Below, piece after piece: positions 37,355-51,439 of a stretch of 64,000 nt of DNA. How positions within the stretch are numbered: the first letter of the stretch is position 1; each line of letters opens with the position of its first letter. The DNA lies in assembly GCA_024500155.1 (NCBI GenBank), contig CM044858.1, forward strand, positions 36,313,786 through 36,377,785. The letters run 5' to 3'. A program made the translations under genes and the position numbers. The DNA comes from Chenopodium formosanum (Eukaryota; Streptophyta; Magnoliopsida; Caryophyllales; Amaranthaceae). The notes under the pieces were generated by a model. That model searched no databases, was not told where the DNA came from, and saw only the letters and a list, made by a program, of their open reading frames with translations.

Positions 37355-40300
37355 CTAGCGGAAGTAGCCATAAAGTTCGAGGAAGCAAATGCAAAATTTC
37401 CAAGGTTCTGCGAGATCAGTGGTAGGGCCAGTCAAGAATACCCTAAAGAATCTGAAGGGAAGCAGTGCTTGGGGACCAGTCACAGGCCATGATGCAAACT
37501 GGCCAGGCTTGCATATTTTCTGGTCATTGTTGTGTTCCCGTAGATTCGTCCAGTGCTTCCCATCCAAAGAGCCCTGTAAATTTTATTCAAAGTATTATAT
37601 AACTCCATACTAATCTGCAAAACTAATTCTCATTCTTTGTTGAATAAACAGAAGGGGAATCTCCTTTGTACCTGAAGATTCCAGTGTCTGATAAATGTCC
37701 GCGAACCATCCTGTCTTACTGTATAGTAATTGCACATGAGCTGCATCAATAAATATAGGAGGGATATTAAGATGATGGTTACAGATAACATATATATAGA
37801 CAGTCAGTGCCAACACAGAACACCTTCAGTTGTTCTATACTTGGTTCATGTTTAGAGCCATATAAAATAAACAAAACAAGCTTAACAACACAATTTTCAT
37901 CCTTGCCTTTCAATTTATCAATTACAGCCCAACAACAAATTTTTTTTTTTTTCCTTCAGTGCAAACTGCAAACACACACTCCTTCCATCATTGGTTCAAC
38001 CATAAAACCTTTATTATGATTAAGAAATGGGAGATACACTGGAATGAAGAAATGATCCAACTTTTTTAAAGTCTGATCAGTAAAATTATGTATATCTGAT
38101 TACAAAGGGTTGAGAGTCCTTGAGACAATGTGGCTAAATATTTGAAGGAGAATTTCTTAACATTTTCTAATGCCAGCCCTGTTTTAAAGCTCGATTTTGA
38201 AAAGCAAGATAATTAAGGCAACACTTTCATGATCCTGATCTTAATAAGCTCAACAGTTGAGCTTGAGATCCCAGTTCCAAGGAACCACAAGTTTGAGGCT
38301 TTTGTTATACTGTAGTTTGTCCTAACCTTGTCCTTCAGTTATATTGTGGTTTGTCCTTACTTTCTAGTTCCAACCATAAGTTTGAGGCTTCTGTTATACT
38401 GCGGTTTAATCCCAACCCCACCCCCCAAAACAAAACCCCCTCCTAAAAGCAGGAAAGCCTCCAGCTTTATCTAATCCATGAAGGCGCATGGAAAGCCTTG
38501 CTTCAAAAATGATAAGAGGGAGGGAAACACTCCAAGCTAGTCATTATACATTAACCAATACACATTGAATGAAGAAGCTGAGAGGAAACCTGATGATCTT
38601 CACCAACATCAACCATCCACCAAGAGCAAATCTTCCCATCCTCATACCGAGGTCCAGAAAACGAGGTACCCTAGAGGTAAAAAACAAAAAAGTTTCACCT
38701 TATTACCTTAATCTGTAAGAAATACAAGTAGAATGAGCAGTACAAGAGTTGTTTGTCCAGTGTATTGAACCTGGTAAGTCCTTGATGCCAGAACCTTTGG
38801 GTCAGTAAGCCTTGACATAGGGCTGCTTCCAGTAATAGTAATCCTCTTCAAAAGACAATATAAGCAATTAATTATGGAATATTATTAGGCAATGACATAA
38901 TTGACAGCATCCAATGTCGTCTAATGAGTGCATAAATGAAGGACTCACCTTGGAGAGCATTGGATTCACCCAGCGGTGTTCCCCATATGACGTCCCCGCA
39001 TAATATAGAACCCCATTGCTATCGCCGTCACATATATATTGCAAGTCTTTGTAACTAGAACGCCGGTGGTGAAATCGCGGGCTACAAAAATATTTGTCTA
39101 TTAATAGTGACTCCCAAATCAGCAATATTCTTCTAGTAAAAGAGAGTAGAGACCAACATATCCCAGCATCCCAAAACATTCATCAAGTGCTTTGATACAT
39201 TAATTTTAGGATAATCACTATCGGGTAATGATGAGATCCAAATATAAAACCGAATCTAAGGAATATAATAAAAAATAATAATAATAAAATAAAATAAAAA
39301 AAACAAAAACAAAAACAAAAAGAAAAAAGGAAGATAGAAGAAAGAAGAGAAGTGCCAATGGACTTACTTTGGTTCAATATCCGTCCAGGTGACACCAAAG
39401 TTTGCATAATCTATAGCTTCCTTCACCTTAAATTTAACAGAAAACATTTACTTCTTTATATTTGAAACTTAATTTATTCTTGTTTAAGTTTGAAACAAAT
39501 GAACATAATTTGATATTAAAACATAATATGTTCATCTTCTTTTTTTTTTTAAAATCATATTTCCATTGTTCTTTTTTAATCGCATCATGGGAGATGCACA
39601 GTTTTTAAGGAGAGGAGAGAGACAGAGATTTAAACAAAAAAGTGAACCCATGTGATGAGGAGAGAGATAGAGAACCATTGATCAAATAAAGTAATGTTGC
39701 ATTTAATTTGCAACTTCACAAAAAAGATTACATTGCGATTAAAAAAAAACTAAGGAAGTACATATATTCATTATGTGGGGAGAGTAAGAGATAGGAGGGT
39801 CATTACTTACTAGACTTGCAAATGCGGGGATTGACATCATAAGGTTAGAGTTCTCCAACTGCAAAATCAAATAACAACAGTGAATACTCAATATGATATA
39901 AAGATAGCTTCTGTGAACCTTCACTACTTTAAATTCAGAATTTACAAGTCAACAGAAGCATTCTCACCTTCTTTAGCAACTCAAACGGCATCAGTGGAAA
40001 CCGGACAAGTGGCAATAAGTGGTTCAATGAATCAAGCCTCTGGCCAAATAGAACCTCTGGAGTTGCATGAATCAAGTACGCGTCCACAGCATCCCATCCA
40101 TAATATTCCTTTGCTTTCATACTCCATAACAAGATTGCATTCAGAACCCTCTCCTCTGACGTCACTGTCAGATCTTGATTCTGCAAACAAAGCATTGTCC
40201 TATTACAACAACTGCTAAAATACTGTGGACATAACAGCAAACTAGCCACTCTGTGATCAGCTGTACATTGAGGAAAAGATGAAGAAAATAGCCAATAAAG

Positions 40301-43300
40301 AAGTCAGGGGATTCAATAGATATGCAAAAGGTGTTCAAAGTTTTAGGATTGACCGTGAGACACATTTTTAGTAAGAATCAAAGCCCTGCACTATGAATGA
40401 CTGTTGGCAAATGCAATTCATGACTTGCTCAGGAGAAGAGCCAAGGAGGGTAGAAAAGGGTTTATCACCGCTCTAAATCAAAAACTTTGCATTAATCAAT
40501 CTTTTCCAATTCTATCACCGAGTATCTCCATTTTGGCCTTTTCCCTCTATGGATCTATATCAAGAATATTTAGATAACTCCAATCCACAAGCATACAGTT
40601 AGATAAGTGTCTTGGTTTAAAAACAAAAACCCACCTGTAGAATGTTCCTGAATGTGGCCTCATTTAACGAAGTAAAATCCATGCTTGCGGTGGTACAATA
40701 ATCAAACTGCATTGAGAATTTCCTCTTGCAGAACTCTTCAATTACTTTACAAGATGGAACTGATGAAATGACTTGAAGTATTTGACACACCGAATCCTGC
40801 AACAAATTCAAAGGGTTAGCTTCAGAAGTATCTACTATGCCAAAAACTTTGTTTCCTCGTCCATTAAACTTGTGATAAGAAAAACGCTTGTTGTATGACC
40901 TGCTTCCATTAGAAGACGCCATCCCTGCATTCATATATAGATAGACGTATTAATATCTAATAATTCATTGTAATAGGTGTGCCTCTTCATTTGTTTTTCA
41001 GAGGTCCCAGACTTCATGTCACTTCTCCGCTCTTTTAGGACAATGTCATGAAACAAAACTTCATTGTATTGAGGAAAAACAACTATACTACAATGATGAA
41101 ACCAAGGTATACACAAGATAAGTAATAAAGAGCTACCTCATAGAGGCATTCTAGCAATATCTTGAAGCATTCTTGCTGGAGGTGTGTGATACCAAATTTG
41201 TCAGCCAATAGAAGGATATGGAGTAACAAGGTGTCATCGTCTTTAATATCTTCCATATTAAGCTCCCCACTATACATGTAATCAAGCATTGCTTTTAATG
41301 CTTCTGGTGATGCCTCCCTCAGATGAACACTTGTGGAAGCACTCTCTCTCATTCCATTTGTGAACATCTACGAACAGAAGTTAGGTTCATCAATAATTTT
41401 ATGAAAACACAAGGAATCAAATATTGATGAAAACAGTCAATAGACTCACTATTGAGATTTTTAACGAAACAGATTAGACAGAAAGTCTATACAGGCTAGC
41501 AACCTCAGTGAGAATACTAATGATTTGTCAATGGTCACTTCCTACACCACTGAAGATATTCAGGCACCAAGAACCATTCACGATTTCCATAAGAAATAAA
41601 GCCAAGGGGAGAAAAGAGGATGAAGGATACAGAATATAAAGCAATAAGCCCTTTGACCCAGACTAGATATACTGGATTAAAAGTTGTTTACTTGTTTATA
41701 CATAGATCAGATTTTCCCTGATTATAATAATCACTTGTCACTACAACATCCATAACAACAGACAAGGGGAAAAAAAAAAAAATTATAATAGAAGCCTTTG
41801 GGTTGATTGAGACATGTATTAGGGACCTATGTACCTCCTTTACTGTCCCCTCCTTGAAGTCCACATCTTCATGACTCAAAATAATCTCTTACAGTTCATA
41901 TCAAGAGAAACACTACGTAAGATCCATCTTTTTTTTTTACCTAGGAACTTACACTTCTCTCATTAGTCGCAAATAAAGTAGCAAATGTAAACCATTCTCT
42001 TTCTATTTTCATCCATTTTCCAAATTCAGAAGGACCCCGGGGGAACTACATCATGCTCATAGGCAGTTACTGCAGTTTCACTAGTATCTTGAGGAGGAAG
42101 ACATGTGGGTGGGTTAGAGAAGGAATCTTATGAATAGAGCAAATAAGGGAGATAGGAAGTATGATGAACAATGATGAGAAATTTTATTTCGTTAGCTTTA
42201 TCTTAGTGCAAGTGTCCAGCAACTTAAGCTGGGGTTGTTTGGTGATATAATCATATCGAATACAAACTACTATCAACCCTAACCTAAATTTCTTCTTCTT
42301 CCTTAACTCTATTATTTCTTTTTATCCATTCTATAACCATCTATAAAGAATATTAGTACTGCAGTGCAAAAAACAGTTCCCCTGAGGCCCATATATAACC
42401 CAACCTCTTCATCTTCAAAAAAATGCTAACTTACACCTTTCAACCTTAACCTTTAGTACATCGGAAGAGGTACATAGCCATGCCACGTGATCAAAATAGT
42501 AGTTTGCAATGTAAAAATTGATTAGAAGTAATCCAAGTAACACAAATTTTTTTTTTTTTTTTCCTTGGGGCAGGGGCGGGGGTGCTCAATATTTTCTGAT
42601 AAAAGTTTCTATTCTGGATTTAATTCAAGAGCTAACCGTTCATGAAAGCTACATAACAGACAATAAATCAAACAAAAAGAAACTATGAAGCTTCACTAAC
42701 CTTCAGAAACGGAACACTCCACAAACTGATTATTATCTTATGGGCACCAGCAACAAATCCATAATCCTCGACATAAACCTCCAAGTCACTGTAATTACCA
42801 TTTGAATAGAATTCCTTAATTCTACTCACATTGAGAGGCAGCCCATTGGGGAACACTGTTGGACGAAGGGATTGACAGTTTGGGTAGCAAATTTCAACAT
42901 TTTTTCCAGAATCAAACAATTTTTTATTTGTTTTGAAACGTTCCATAATCTGCTCACATTGCTTCACCAATGGCATGACCTCAAATTGTAAGCTGATATC
43001 CATCAAGTTCCCAAGTTGTGACTCTGAAACCTACAACAATAGCAACAATCTTCATGAGAAGTATAAATTTCAAGCTCCACCCAAAATGGAGAGACATAAT
43101 CAACTAAGTCTTGTGACAGTTAAAGGATGGAGTAAGACATGGTTATATGGATTAACAATTTTAACATACTATATACACACACGAACAGAACAATCTGCAT
43201 CAATGAAAATGTCTAGCTTCTTTAATGGTTGTTGGAAGTCAAAAATCCTCTTTTCTTCTATAATTGCACCATTTGGAGTTTCACGCTTGCTTATACACAC

Positions 43301-45315
43301 CTTATACCATTAATATTTAATCATATCCTACTACTTCCGGTTAATGTTTTTTGCAACTTTAGCCAAATATGGATGCTACACATTATTTGCAACTAATGTT
43401 TTCTTTCCTTTTTAGGTTGTCATTTCTCTCTATGCCTCTCCTCTTCACATGCATTCCTATTTATCTCTCTCTATCTTACACTCACAAACAAATTTTGCCT
43501 AGAAGTTCGTGCACCCTTCAAAGTTGCAAAATATGTGAAACATAGGTAGTAATAAAAATTATAAAAAAAGCTGATAATTTGAAAGACTATATTGAGATAA
43601 ATCTAGACGTGGCAATCCTGACACAGACCCGATGACCCGAAAACATTGACCCAAAAATGACCCGAATCCCATGATTGACCCGACCCGACCAAAAAATGGA
43701 GTTGACCCGATCTTGACTTGACACCCGAGCTGACCGACCCGAAGTTGACCCGACCCGAAGTTGACCCAAACAGACCCGATACCCGAAATTGACCCGAACA
43801 AATCCGATACCCGAAATGTCCCGAACTAAAATTGGCTTATAAGTGAACATAAAATGTCTTGCACCAAAAATAACTCAAATTGTTCATGTTCAACCGTAGC
43901 TAAGCGCCTAAGCTCATAAACTGAATTGATAATTTCAATTATAACAATAACAAAATATATACCCCGTATAAAATTATTGCTTTGAGCTTGATTCACAAAT
44001 AAAACAACCCGAACAAGACCCAACCAGATACATACTTGACTCGACCCGAACATACTTGACCCAAAATTGACCCGACCCAAACATACTCGACCTGAAATTG
44101 ACCCGACTTGACCCATACCCGACCCGAATATTAGCTGACCCAAAATGACCCAACCCGAAAGTGACCCAACCCTAACTCGACCCAAATGACCCATTTGCCA
44201 GGTCTAGATAAATCTAAAAAGGTCCCATATAAATATATTACTCTTAATATAAATCACAAAGTATGGTCAAAGGAAAGAGTATTAAGTCCAAATGGAGTAA
44301 TAATAATCGAAGAGCATAAGTTACGAAAGGAAGAGGAAGTATATTGTTTCACAAGAAATTTTCAAGCAGATCATGATCAACATGAGTTATGAGTTAGCTC
44401 CTACAGAAGAAGATTGAAACTAATCATTTAACAAACATAAAGGTTCAAAGAAACTATCATAGATGCTCAATTGTTCATTAACCAGACTACTGACATAAGA
44501 AAGGAACTAAAACATACCCGGGTCTGGCCAGTATAGATATACTGGAGAAACGCATGCAGGATTGGATATCCAACTTCTTGAAGCTGAATGATATCTTCAT
44601 CTGGAGCAAAGTGAAAGTTACCAGCTGCTGCCAAGATGATCTTGTGAGCTGGAACAGGCCTTTCATCTATTCCTGCAAGGAAAAGCACATCGGAAAGCTC
44701 CCAGCTCTCGAGAAAATTCGCTAATCCCCACTTATCATCATTACACATAGATTCCTCATAATCCTCTTCATTATCCTCTTCTTCATTATATGCTCTAGAA
44801 TCCAGCTGCTTCCATAGGGATATATGGTTCTGTGTCAGAGGCAATACATTTACGTTCCTATACCCAACATGTTTATCCCAACTGCTCAACCCGACATATT
44901 GAACATTACAATTTGGGTTCGAATCAAGCCACTGAAAAACAACATTTTGAAATGGATATCTCCCATTTCCAATGCAAATCAACCCATCATAAATACTTAT
45001 CCAATAGCTCTGGAAAGCAGCTGAAGAACAAAGGCCAACACCTTCAACATCAACCACAGCTTTACCATCAACCTCAATCTTCAATCTCCTATTCCTATGG
45101 CTTCCCAAGACAACAGTGTAGTGAGGACTGCTGTCAGTTTTGTAATGATAGTGTTGACTCCCTACATTCTCCCGAAACACGACCGTCACATCATTCCGAG
45201 CAAATGCTTCGAAAACCACACAGCCCCGCCCCGCCTCTTTAAACTTAAAGTCCTTTTGCCAGGCACACTCAAAGGGAGCAACAGTCAAGAACTTGTGCTG
45301 CCTTTTCTCAATCAT
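37355..45315 (-). CDS. BTB/POZ domain protein of the Arabidopsis At2g30600 type
   Basis: Probably a substrate adaptor for CUL3 ubiquitin ligases (by BTB-BACK family), targets unknown. Twelve coding exons: 45315-44518, 43030-42701, 41367-41137, 40796-40635, 40180-39968, 39858-39811, 39426-39368, 39081-38949, 38845-38771, 38670-38590, 37740-37672, 37573-37355. The frame is continuous, 805 aa, close to the Arabidopsis length. The N-terminal third is a plant-specific region (FLTVAPFECAW...HYHYKTDSSPHYTVVLGS). A first BTB half-domain follows (LSDVLFLAGIDERPVPAHKI), then a second BTB (YSDLEVYVEDYGFVAGAHKI; MYSGELNMED), a BACK region (exons 4-6), and a C-terminal F5/8-type discoidin-like domain (SWWMVDVGEDHQ, YYTVRQDGSR, GPTTDLAEPWKFCICFLELYGYFR). 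Acidic residues cluster at 175-190. Intron 1 (1.5 kb) contains a hAT MITE. Confidence 0.94.
43604..44206. mobile_element. Non-autonomous hAT element (MITE) in BTB intron 1
   Basis: The 603-bp element has inverted termini TAGACGTGGCAA and (reverse complement of the right end) TAGACCTGGCAA, and an exact 8-bp target duplication GATAAATC at 43596-43603 and 44207-44214, diagnostic of hAT. The body is an array of degenerate GACCCGA and TTGACCCGAA words that create long spurious open frames on the minus strand (Gly/Ser/Val/Arg-rich); these are not proteins. Confidence 0.9.
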
Positions 45316-48010
45316 CTCTTAAGATTCACTAGCTTTGTATCACTCAAACTCAACTACATTATACAAAGCAATCAATCAAATATGAGAGAAAATTATACTA
45401 AATTGAGCTCACTACATAAGCTATAATTAGTTCATGTATAGGAGATAAAGGCAAAGGATAATGAAAATATATGGGCATACATAAAACAGAAAGCTTCCAA
45501 AAGGCTTTTATAGTACAAATGAAGAGTGTTGATTTTATAGGATGTTGGATATACATAACTTTAGGTACAAATTAAGTGTCAATTTTATAAGGTGTTAGAT
45601 TAACTTATCTCTAGGTACACCCGGGTTCATAATAGATTTCGAATACAAATGCGAATAATAAATTATGATGCTAACAAAGAACCCAGAAACTTCTAGCATT
45701 GTTTCCATCACAAAACCCACTACAAGACAATTGAGACACTCAAATTACAGCTTGAATAAAAATCAAACCTTGCAACTTGCCATCAATTATACACCATATT
45801 CTTATCCAGTAAATCAAAAATATCTGAATCCAATAATTTACCATACAAATAATAAAAATACAAATACAAAATACAAATTAAAGTATTGTACATAAAAACA
45901 GCGACATCTCAAAATAAAAATTTTAAAAAATCCAAAATCTGAAAACTTACCAAATTGACAGGAAAATACCCCCTTTTTTTCCAAATGATTAAATAAGTCC
46001 AAGAAAATCGGTGGGTAAAAATTAAAAATAGTGGCCGAAATGAAATTGATGAAGGATGAGACGGGTGAATTGGGTTTTTTTCATTTATTGAGAAAATAGC
46101 ATGAATATTGAAGTACAAAGATTTAGATGTGGCTAAAGTTGGAAAGAAATGAGATTTTTTTGTGAAGAAAGAGAAGCGAAACGTGGCGAATAAGGATGAA
46201 AGGGAAAGAGGAAGTCGCTATCAAATCTGGCGTGTATCCACCTCGGAATGAATTCAATTATGGATCATTATTTAAGGTTCTCTGTCCCATATTGGTCATA
46301 TCCTCTCAAATGATTTGGGTTTAAGGTCAATTTTTCCCATCCATCTAATGTATTTGTCATATCTCATGTATTTGTTGATAAAAAAAATAAACTTCCTCCG
46401 TTTCTTTTTACTTGCAGCACGCAGTTTTAGGAGATGATTAGTGAGGGTAAGTGAGCGATTTTATCAATATAATTTTTACACGAAAATTAGAATAGGGTTA
46501 AGTGTTGCAAGTAAAAAGAAACAGAGGAAGTATATGTCATGTCACAAGTTAAGAATTAATGTTATTTATTTATTTGGGTTTGTGGTTTTGGTTATGTTAT
46601 CAATTTGAGTTGCCGGTTTGGTTTGAATTAGGTTGAAACAAGTTTAATTTGAAATAAAAGGTCAGCTGGGTGGTTAGAAACAAATTATTATGTCAAGATA
46701 ACATATGGATGATGTCCTATAAATTAGGAGATCCTTTGAACAAGATTTGTAATAGCATAAAATCAACAACATTCCCCCTTTGCACTCAAATCAGATTTAA
46801 TTGTTCTTATAATCTTATGAATAGTCTTATTGATTCTCTAGAGATGAGTTCTACTTCCATCAAAATTCTGTTCTTCAAAGGTAACATCTCGATGATATTT
46901 TTATCTATACTTTATGTATCCGAATTAACAACCCTCCACCTTTTTGTTCTCAAATTAGATTTAATGGGTTTTATATGGTTTGTGAATTAAGACCACGAGT
47001 AAATGAAACAAAATATCCTTGACAACATATATACCAAATTGCATATGACATGTAATTGATATCGAACTGTATATGTCCTATACCGTTCATGATCCAAATT
47101 AATTGTCCATTTTAACTCAAGAAAACCCCGTATAACCATTGAAAATATGACCCATTTCAACATGAGGAAAACTCGTGTAAATTAACGCATAACAACTCAT
47201 TACATGTAATACTTAAATCTTTTAGTTATCATACCAAAATCATTACACCTCCTGAATTATTCAACCCAAATCATTTAAATTATTTTATTTTTGTATTCAT
47301 AATCTCACATTCCCACCTAGCAAAAGTACCTTGATAACCTTCACCAATTTGATCCACACTTCAAAGAAGATTTGAATTCAAATGTATGTATAACAAAGTC
47401 AATGGATTGAGAAGAATCCTCCAATATTAAATTTTGTATCAGATTCATACTTCAAGATTCTCATTTCAAATCCATGGTTTAAAGCGGATCACATATAGAC
47501 TCATCAATGGGCCGGGTCAAGTCAAGACTAGCGTAGCCCGGTTCAGCCAGGCCCATTCACAAAATCAGGTGATGTCTCTTATTTGAAAGATGTTCTTGCA
47601 GCCTATCATCAGCCTATGTGACTCGTTTATATTGTTCTTTCACTACCATTATATGTTATTGCCTAATATGAAAGAAAGATCAAAGATGGGAAACTGCCAA
47701 GTCATGAAAGATATAGCAATGGGAAAAAAAGGCAGAACTAAATTCAGAGAACTTTTGGAGCAAAGTAACAATTTTATAACATACTCACAGTGAATAACTA
47801 TGACATGAACTACAAAGATAATGAGTTTTGTCTTAAAGATGGCTTTCAGAGGAAAGCATTTCGATCTAATATGGAACAGAGAAATTAACACAATGATCCA
47901 GCAAGAAAATATGTTCAAGCAGAAGAGGCGTAACTTCAGTGACTTTAAAGCCCTTGCGCCTGACTCCCACAAAATGTTGGATTTATTCAACTCAACCACA
48001 AGGTCGGTCC
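45316..48010. other. Intergenic region between the BTB gene and the cyclin
   Basis: 2.7 kb holding the BTB promoter and leader (a 5'-UTR intron is possible), a small MITE at 46391-46530, and AT-rich sequence up to the cyclin 3' end. The open frames here have no recognisable content. Confidence 0.55.
46391..46530. mobile_element. Stowaway-like MITE
   Basis: About 140 bp. The left end ACTTCCTCCGTTTCTTTTTA continues with CTTGCA, and the right end is its inverted copy with one change. A TA lies just right of the element; the left TA is mutated. No coding capacity. Confidence 0.65.
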
Positions 48011-50894
48011 CTATGTCCACCCGCTGAACCCAATCTCTAAGAGAAAATGAGCAGGTTCGCATTTTGCAGTGTACCCATATTTGGATGTGTTGTACTTCCG
48101 ATGCACACCAGTAAGTTTTCCCGTTGAAGATTTCTGATGGAAAGTAACCATCAGCCTGGAGCATTCCCTGTAGTAACCCAAAACAAAACAATAAACATGA
48201 CAATTTGTCGGCTTACTCTGGCAACTTGAGAATTGAGATAACAGGAATGGAATACAAATGCTTACAGCAATTGGTCTAGAGCATAACCAGTGTGCCACTC
48301 ACAGGTCTTACTCCAATACTTAGACCCACTCAGAGTGCACATAGCACTAAATACTGCAGCTGCTGCAAGAAGAGAAGGCGGGAATCTCAGCATTTCATGC
48401 TCCACCAAGCAAAGTTCAATCAAAAAGAATGACAGGAGTTCGATCTGGTTAAATGTCCACCCATAGAAAAACCAAGAGTCAGAAATTAATCACCAGTAAA
48501 AAATTGCAAGATGCTAATAAATAAGTTGAGTTCCCCCCACTTGGAAAAATACCTTCTTGTCTGCTTCAGCTGCTTTAAGGTACCGTTTCATGAAGACATA
48601 TGGGGTTGGAATCGACAAATTAAATTGTAAAGAGTTGATCATCAGTTTCTCCTGTTACAGGACATGGAAGCAATGAATGATATATTTGCTTGTAATGCCG
48701 AATTTACAGCAGCAGTAGCACCAATCTGCATATGCTTACCATTTCAAGTACTTCTTGCCTGCTGTAAGCTTTGTCAGATATCAGTATAAGATCTTCAACA
48801 ACTGGAACCGATACCTCTTCATATTTGCTTGCCAGAAGCATAGCTGTTACACCTACTAGTTGGAGTTTCTTTCGCACTACTGGCTTAAGAGCTAAAAAGC
48901 GATCAATCAGGTTGACTGTCAGATATAGCGTCTCCTCCATGAGCTCAAACTTGTAATGGACCTTTAGTTCAACATCAGACAGTTAGTGGGGCCATTAGAT
49001 ATAGTCAACTCCCTCTGGACTATAGGAAACTAAGTAATGCTTTGCAAAATTACCTCAATCAGCCAATCGATGAGAATGGCTCTCATCTTTTCGTTAATGT
49101 CAGGTTGCCTGTCCATATAATTCGAAGGAACACAGCTAGTATTCTGCATAACAAAGATAGCAGTAAGCGTGATTTACAGTCATCAATAGAAATTAGAAAG
49201 CACATAATCCATACTAGCTTTGTCAAACACACATTAATGCAGAATAATGCTCAACCAACACACGATTGCTATTCCACCTAAAATACATTATATTTCTAAA
49301 TCAATCAGTAAATTGAAGAATTCAGTAGATAGTCTTTGCATAATGCACCCTATCAGTTGGGTCTTTCCCAGAATAACAATTACAGATTGACTAAGGCTGT
49401 AACCTGTGCAAGAAACTACTAAGTCAGAACTCGTGCAAGATAGGATCGCTAATTATACCATTGGATTTCACAGCACTGCCTTATTTCCACTAGCAATAGT
49501 TAAACATCCCATCACTTGAAAAAAATATTTCGAATAACAGAACATACATGATAAACTATGTGCATTTCAGGGAGACATCAGAAGTAACCTTAGTGGCCTT
49601 GTCCTATCAAACACAGGATGATCTATGAGCATTTAAGGAAAACTAAAGCCAACATTAGCATCCTAACAGCAAATGTTCACATCTCGAAATAGTCGGAGAA
49701 GAACTGATCTAGAATGAATGAATGGTAGAACAGGCTATATACCTCCACTTTCTTGTAATAGGTATAGATATCATCAACATATTCGGTTACTGCTAGCGGA
49801 TTATTCTGATCACCACTATCAATGTCTAATATTGACCCATCAATGTCCAGCATCGGCCCATCAATATCCTCCATTTCAACTTCTTCATCCTAATATCAAT
49901 TCAAATAATAGACCAACCAATCTAAAGTCAGATCATACAGTGTATAAGTTGACTAGTATCGCGTTCTGACATGAGTGTCGGATCATACCATACGATCAAT
50001 TTCATCGAGCATTGCTTCAGTGTGTTGCACAAACATTGGTACAGATGTATCATTATTCACCTTAAAATCATCCACATCTATAATCTCACAATCATTTAGC
50101 TCCTCTCTTGCACTTGTTTCACATCCAATTGGTTTCTTGATCTCCTTAATCAATACAAATCATTACCACAAATTCAGATTTCACTTCAATTATAATTACC
50201 ATTGAAAGTAATCCTATGAAATGTACAAATAGGCACCTCAATCACATAATGCTGTGTATTAGCCATCTCCGCCGCAAACTTCCTAAACATACAAAAATTC
50301 ACAACCAACACTAACATGAATATTTACACACTATGATTAATCCACATTGGCAAAACAAATGCACTAGGAAATCAGAAATTAACCTAGTAACCGGGCGGTG
50401 ACCTGGAATTGCCGGAATCTTTCCAAAACCATCACCTTTCCTGTATTGCCCCAATGACAAAAACCCAATTTATTAAACAAGAAACAAACACAACCCCAAT
50501 TGCTAAAACCCCAAAATAAAAAATTAAAATTATTTAAAAAAAAAAAAAAAAATCTGTTAGGGTTTAGGAAATTAATTACTCAGAAATGGTTCTTTTGTTG
50601 ATTCCACAAGGATTATTAAGTGGAGCTCCAATAATGTTGCGATTAATGTCTCTCAATGCCCTCCTGTTATGCCCAATTGGTGGCATTACCTTTCCACTTC
50701 TTGCTTGCATCCCTCCTTAAATCATCGAACAAGAAAAACCCAATTGCCAAATTTAGGGTTTTCAATTCCAAAATCACAAGAATTTAACAAAAAAATTTAG
50801 AAAAATTGTAAAGTTCAAAATTTTAACTTGATTGAATACCTTGAACAATTGAGTGATTGATTATTGTCGGATTGTTCTCATCTGATCCCGCCAT
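48011..50894 (-). CDS. CYCB2: B2-type mitotic cyclin
   Basis: Regulatory subunit that activates CDKs at the G2-to-M transition. Eleven exons: 50894-50840, 50715-50580, 50440-50384, 50282-50237, 50144-49989, 49889-49743, 49143-49054, 48961-48740, 48651-48553, 48444-48266, 48167-48011; continuous frame, 447 aa. A destruction box RRALRDIN lies at about residues 36-43. An acidic linker (EEVEMEDIDGP...DIDSGD) is typical of CYCB2. The N-terminal cyclin box starts with MRAILIDWLIEVHYKFELMEETL and includes KYEEVSVPVVEDL; the second box covers exons 9-11 (IELLSFFLIELCLVEHEML, ending near HRKYNTSKYGY). The short C-terminus ends GFSGWT. Member number within CYCB2 cannot be set without a tree. Promoter motifs upstream fit M-phase expression. 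Confidence 0.95.
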
Positions 50895-51216
50895 CTTCCT
50901 CTTCTATTACATCAAAAAATCCGCCCAACAAATCAAAATGATGATCGCAAAAATGGGCTTAATGCAGAAAAATTCAATCAAGAAAAAAAGTCTAAACAAA
51001 TCCAAAAACCCCAGAAAATTTAAACTAAGAAAATTAATTACTCACCCAAAAACAACAATTTAATGATGTTCAAGAATAAATGTTCAAATCAAACAGTCCG
51101 TTTCTTTTTTCTTCCCAGAATTGATTGAAGAAGAGAGAGAAAGAAATCAGTCAGAAAAATTCAAACCCCATTTAAAAATCAAATTAAGATTGAACAAATT
51201 GGGAGTGTAATTCTTA

Positions 51217-51261
51217 TTCTCTCTCTAGATTTCTCTCTCTCTCTCACTCTATTCTCTCTTT
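51217..51261. repeat. CT-rich microsatellite in the cyclin leader or core promoter
   Basis: An interrupted (CT)n tract (GA-rich in the sense of the gene) about 330 bp upstream of the cyclin ATG. GA/CT tracts are common in plant 5' untranslated regions and core promoters. Confidence 0.7.
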
Positions 51262-51439
51262 CAAATAAGGAAGACTCTTTCGAAATTTTAGGGTTCATAA
51301 ACGAGAAGAAAAAAAAAAGAGAGAGGAAATTAAAGAAAAAAAAATTAAAAAAAAAAGGAAGAAGAAGAAGAAAAAAATTATGGACTAACAGAAAAATAAG
51401 GCAAATTGATTAAATTATGTCGGCGAATAAATTTTTGAA

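Noticed and set aside
43325..43555. Another Stowaway MITE (CTACTTCCGGTTAATG ... CATAGGTAGTAA)
   Set aside because: The two ends pair only partly and no TA duplication is clear, so I did not list it.
43559..44194. Long minus-strand open frames rich in Gly, Ser, Val and Arg
   Set aside because: They arise from the GACCCGA word array inside a hAT MITE and overlap in several frames, so they are not proteins.
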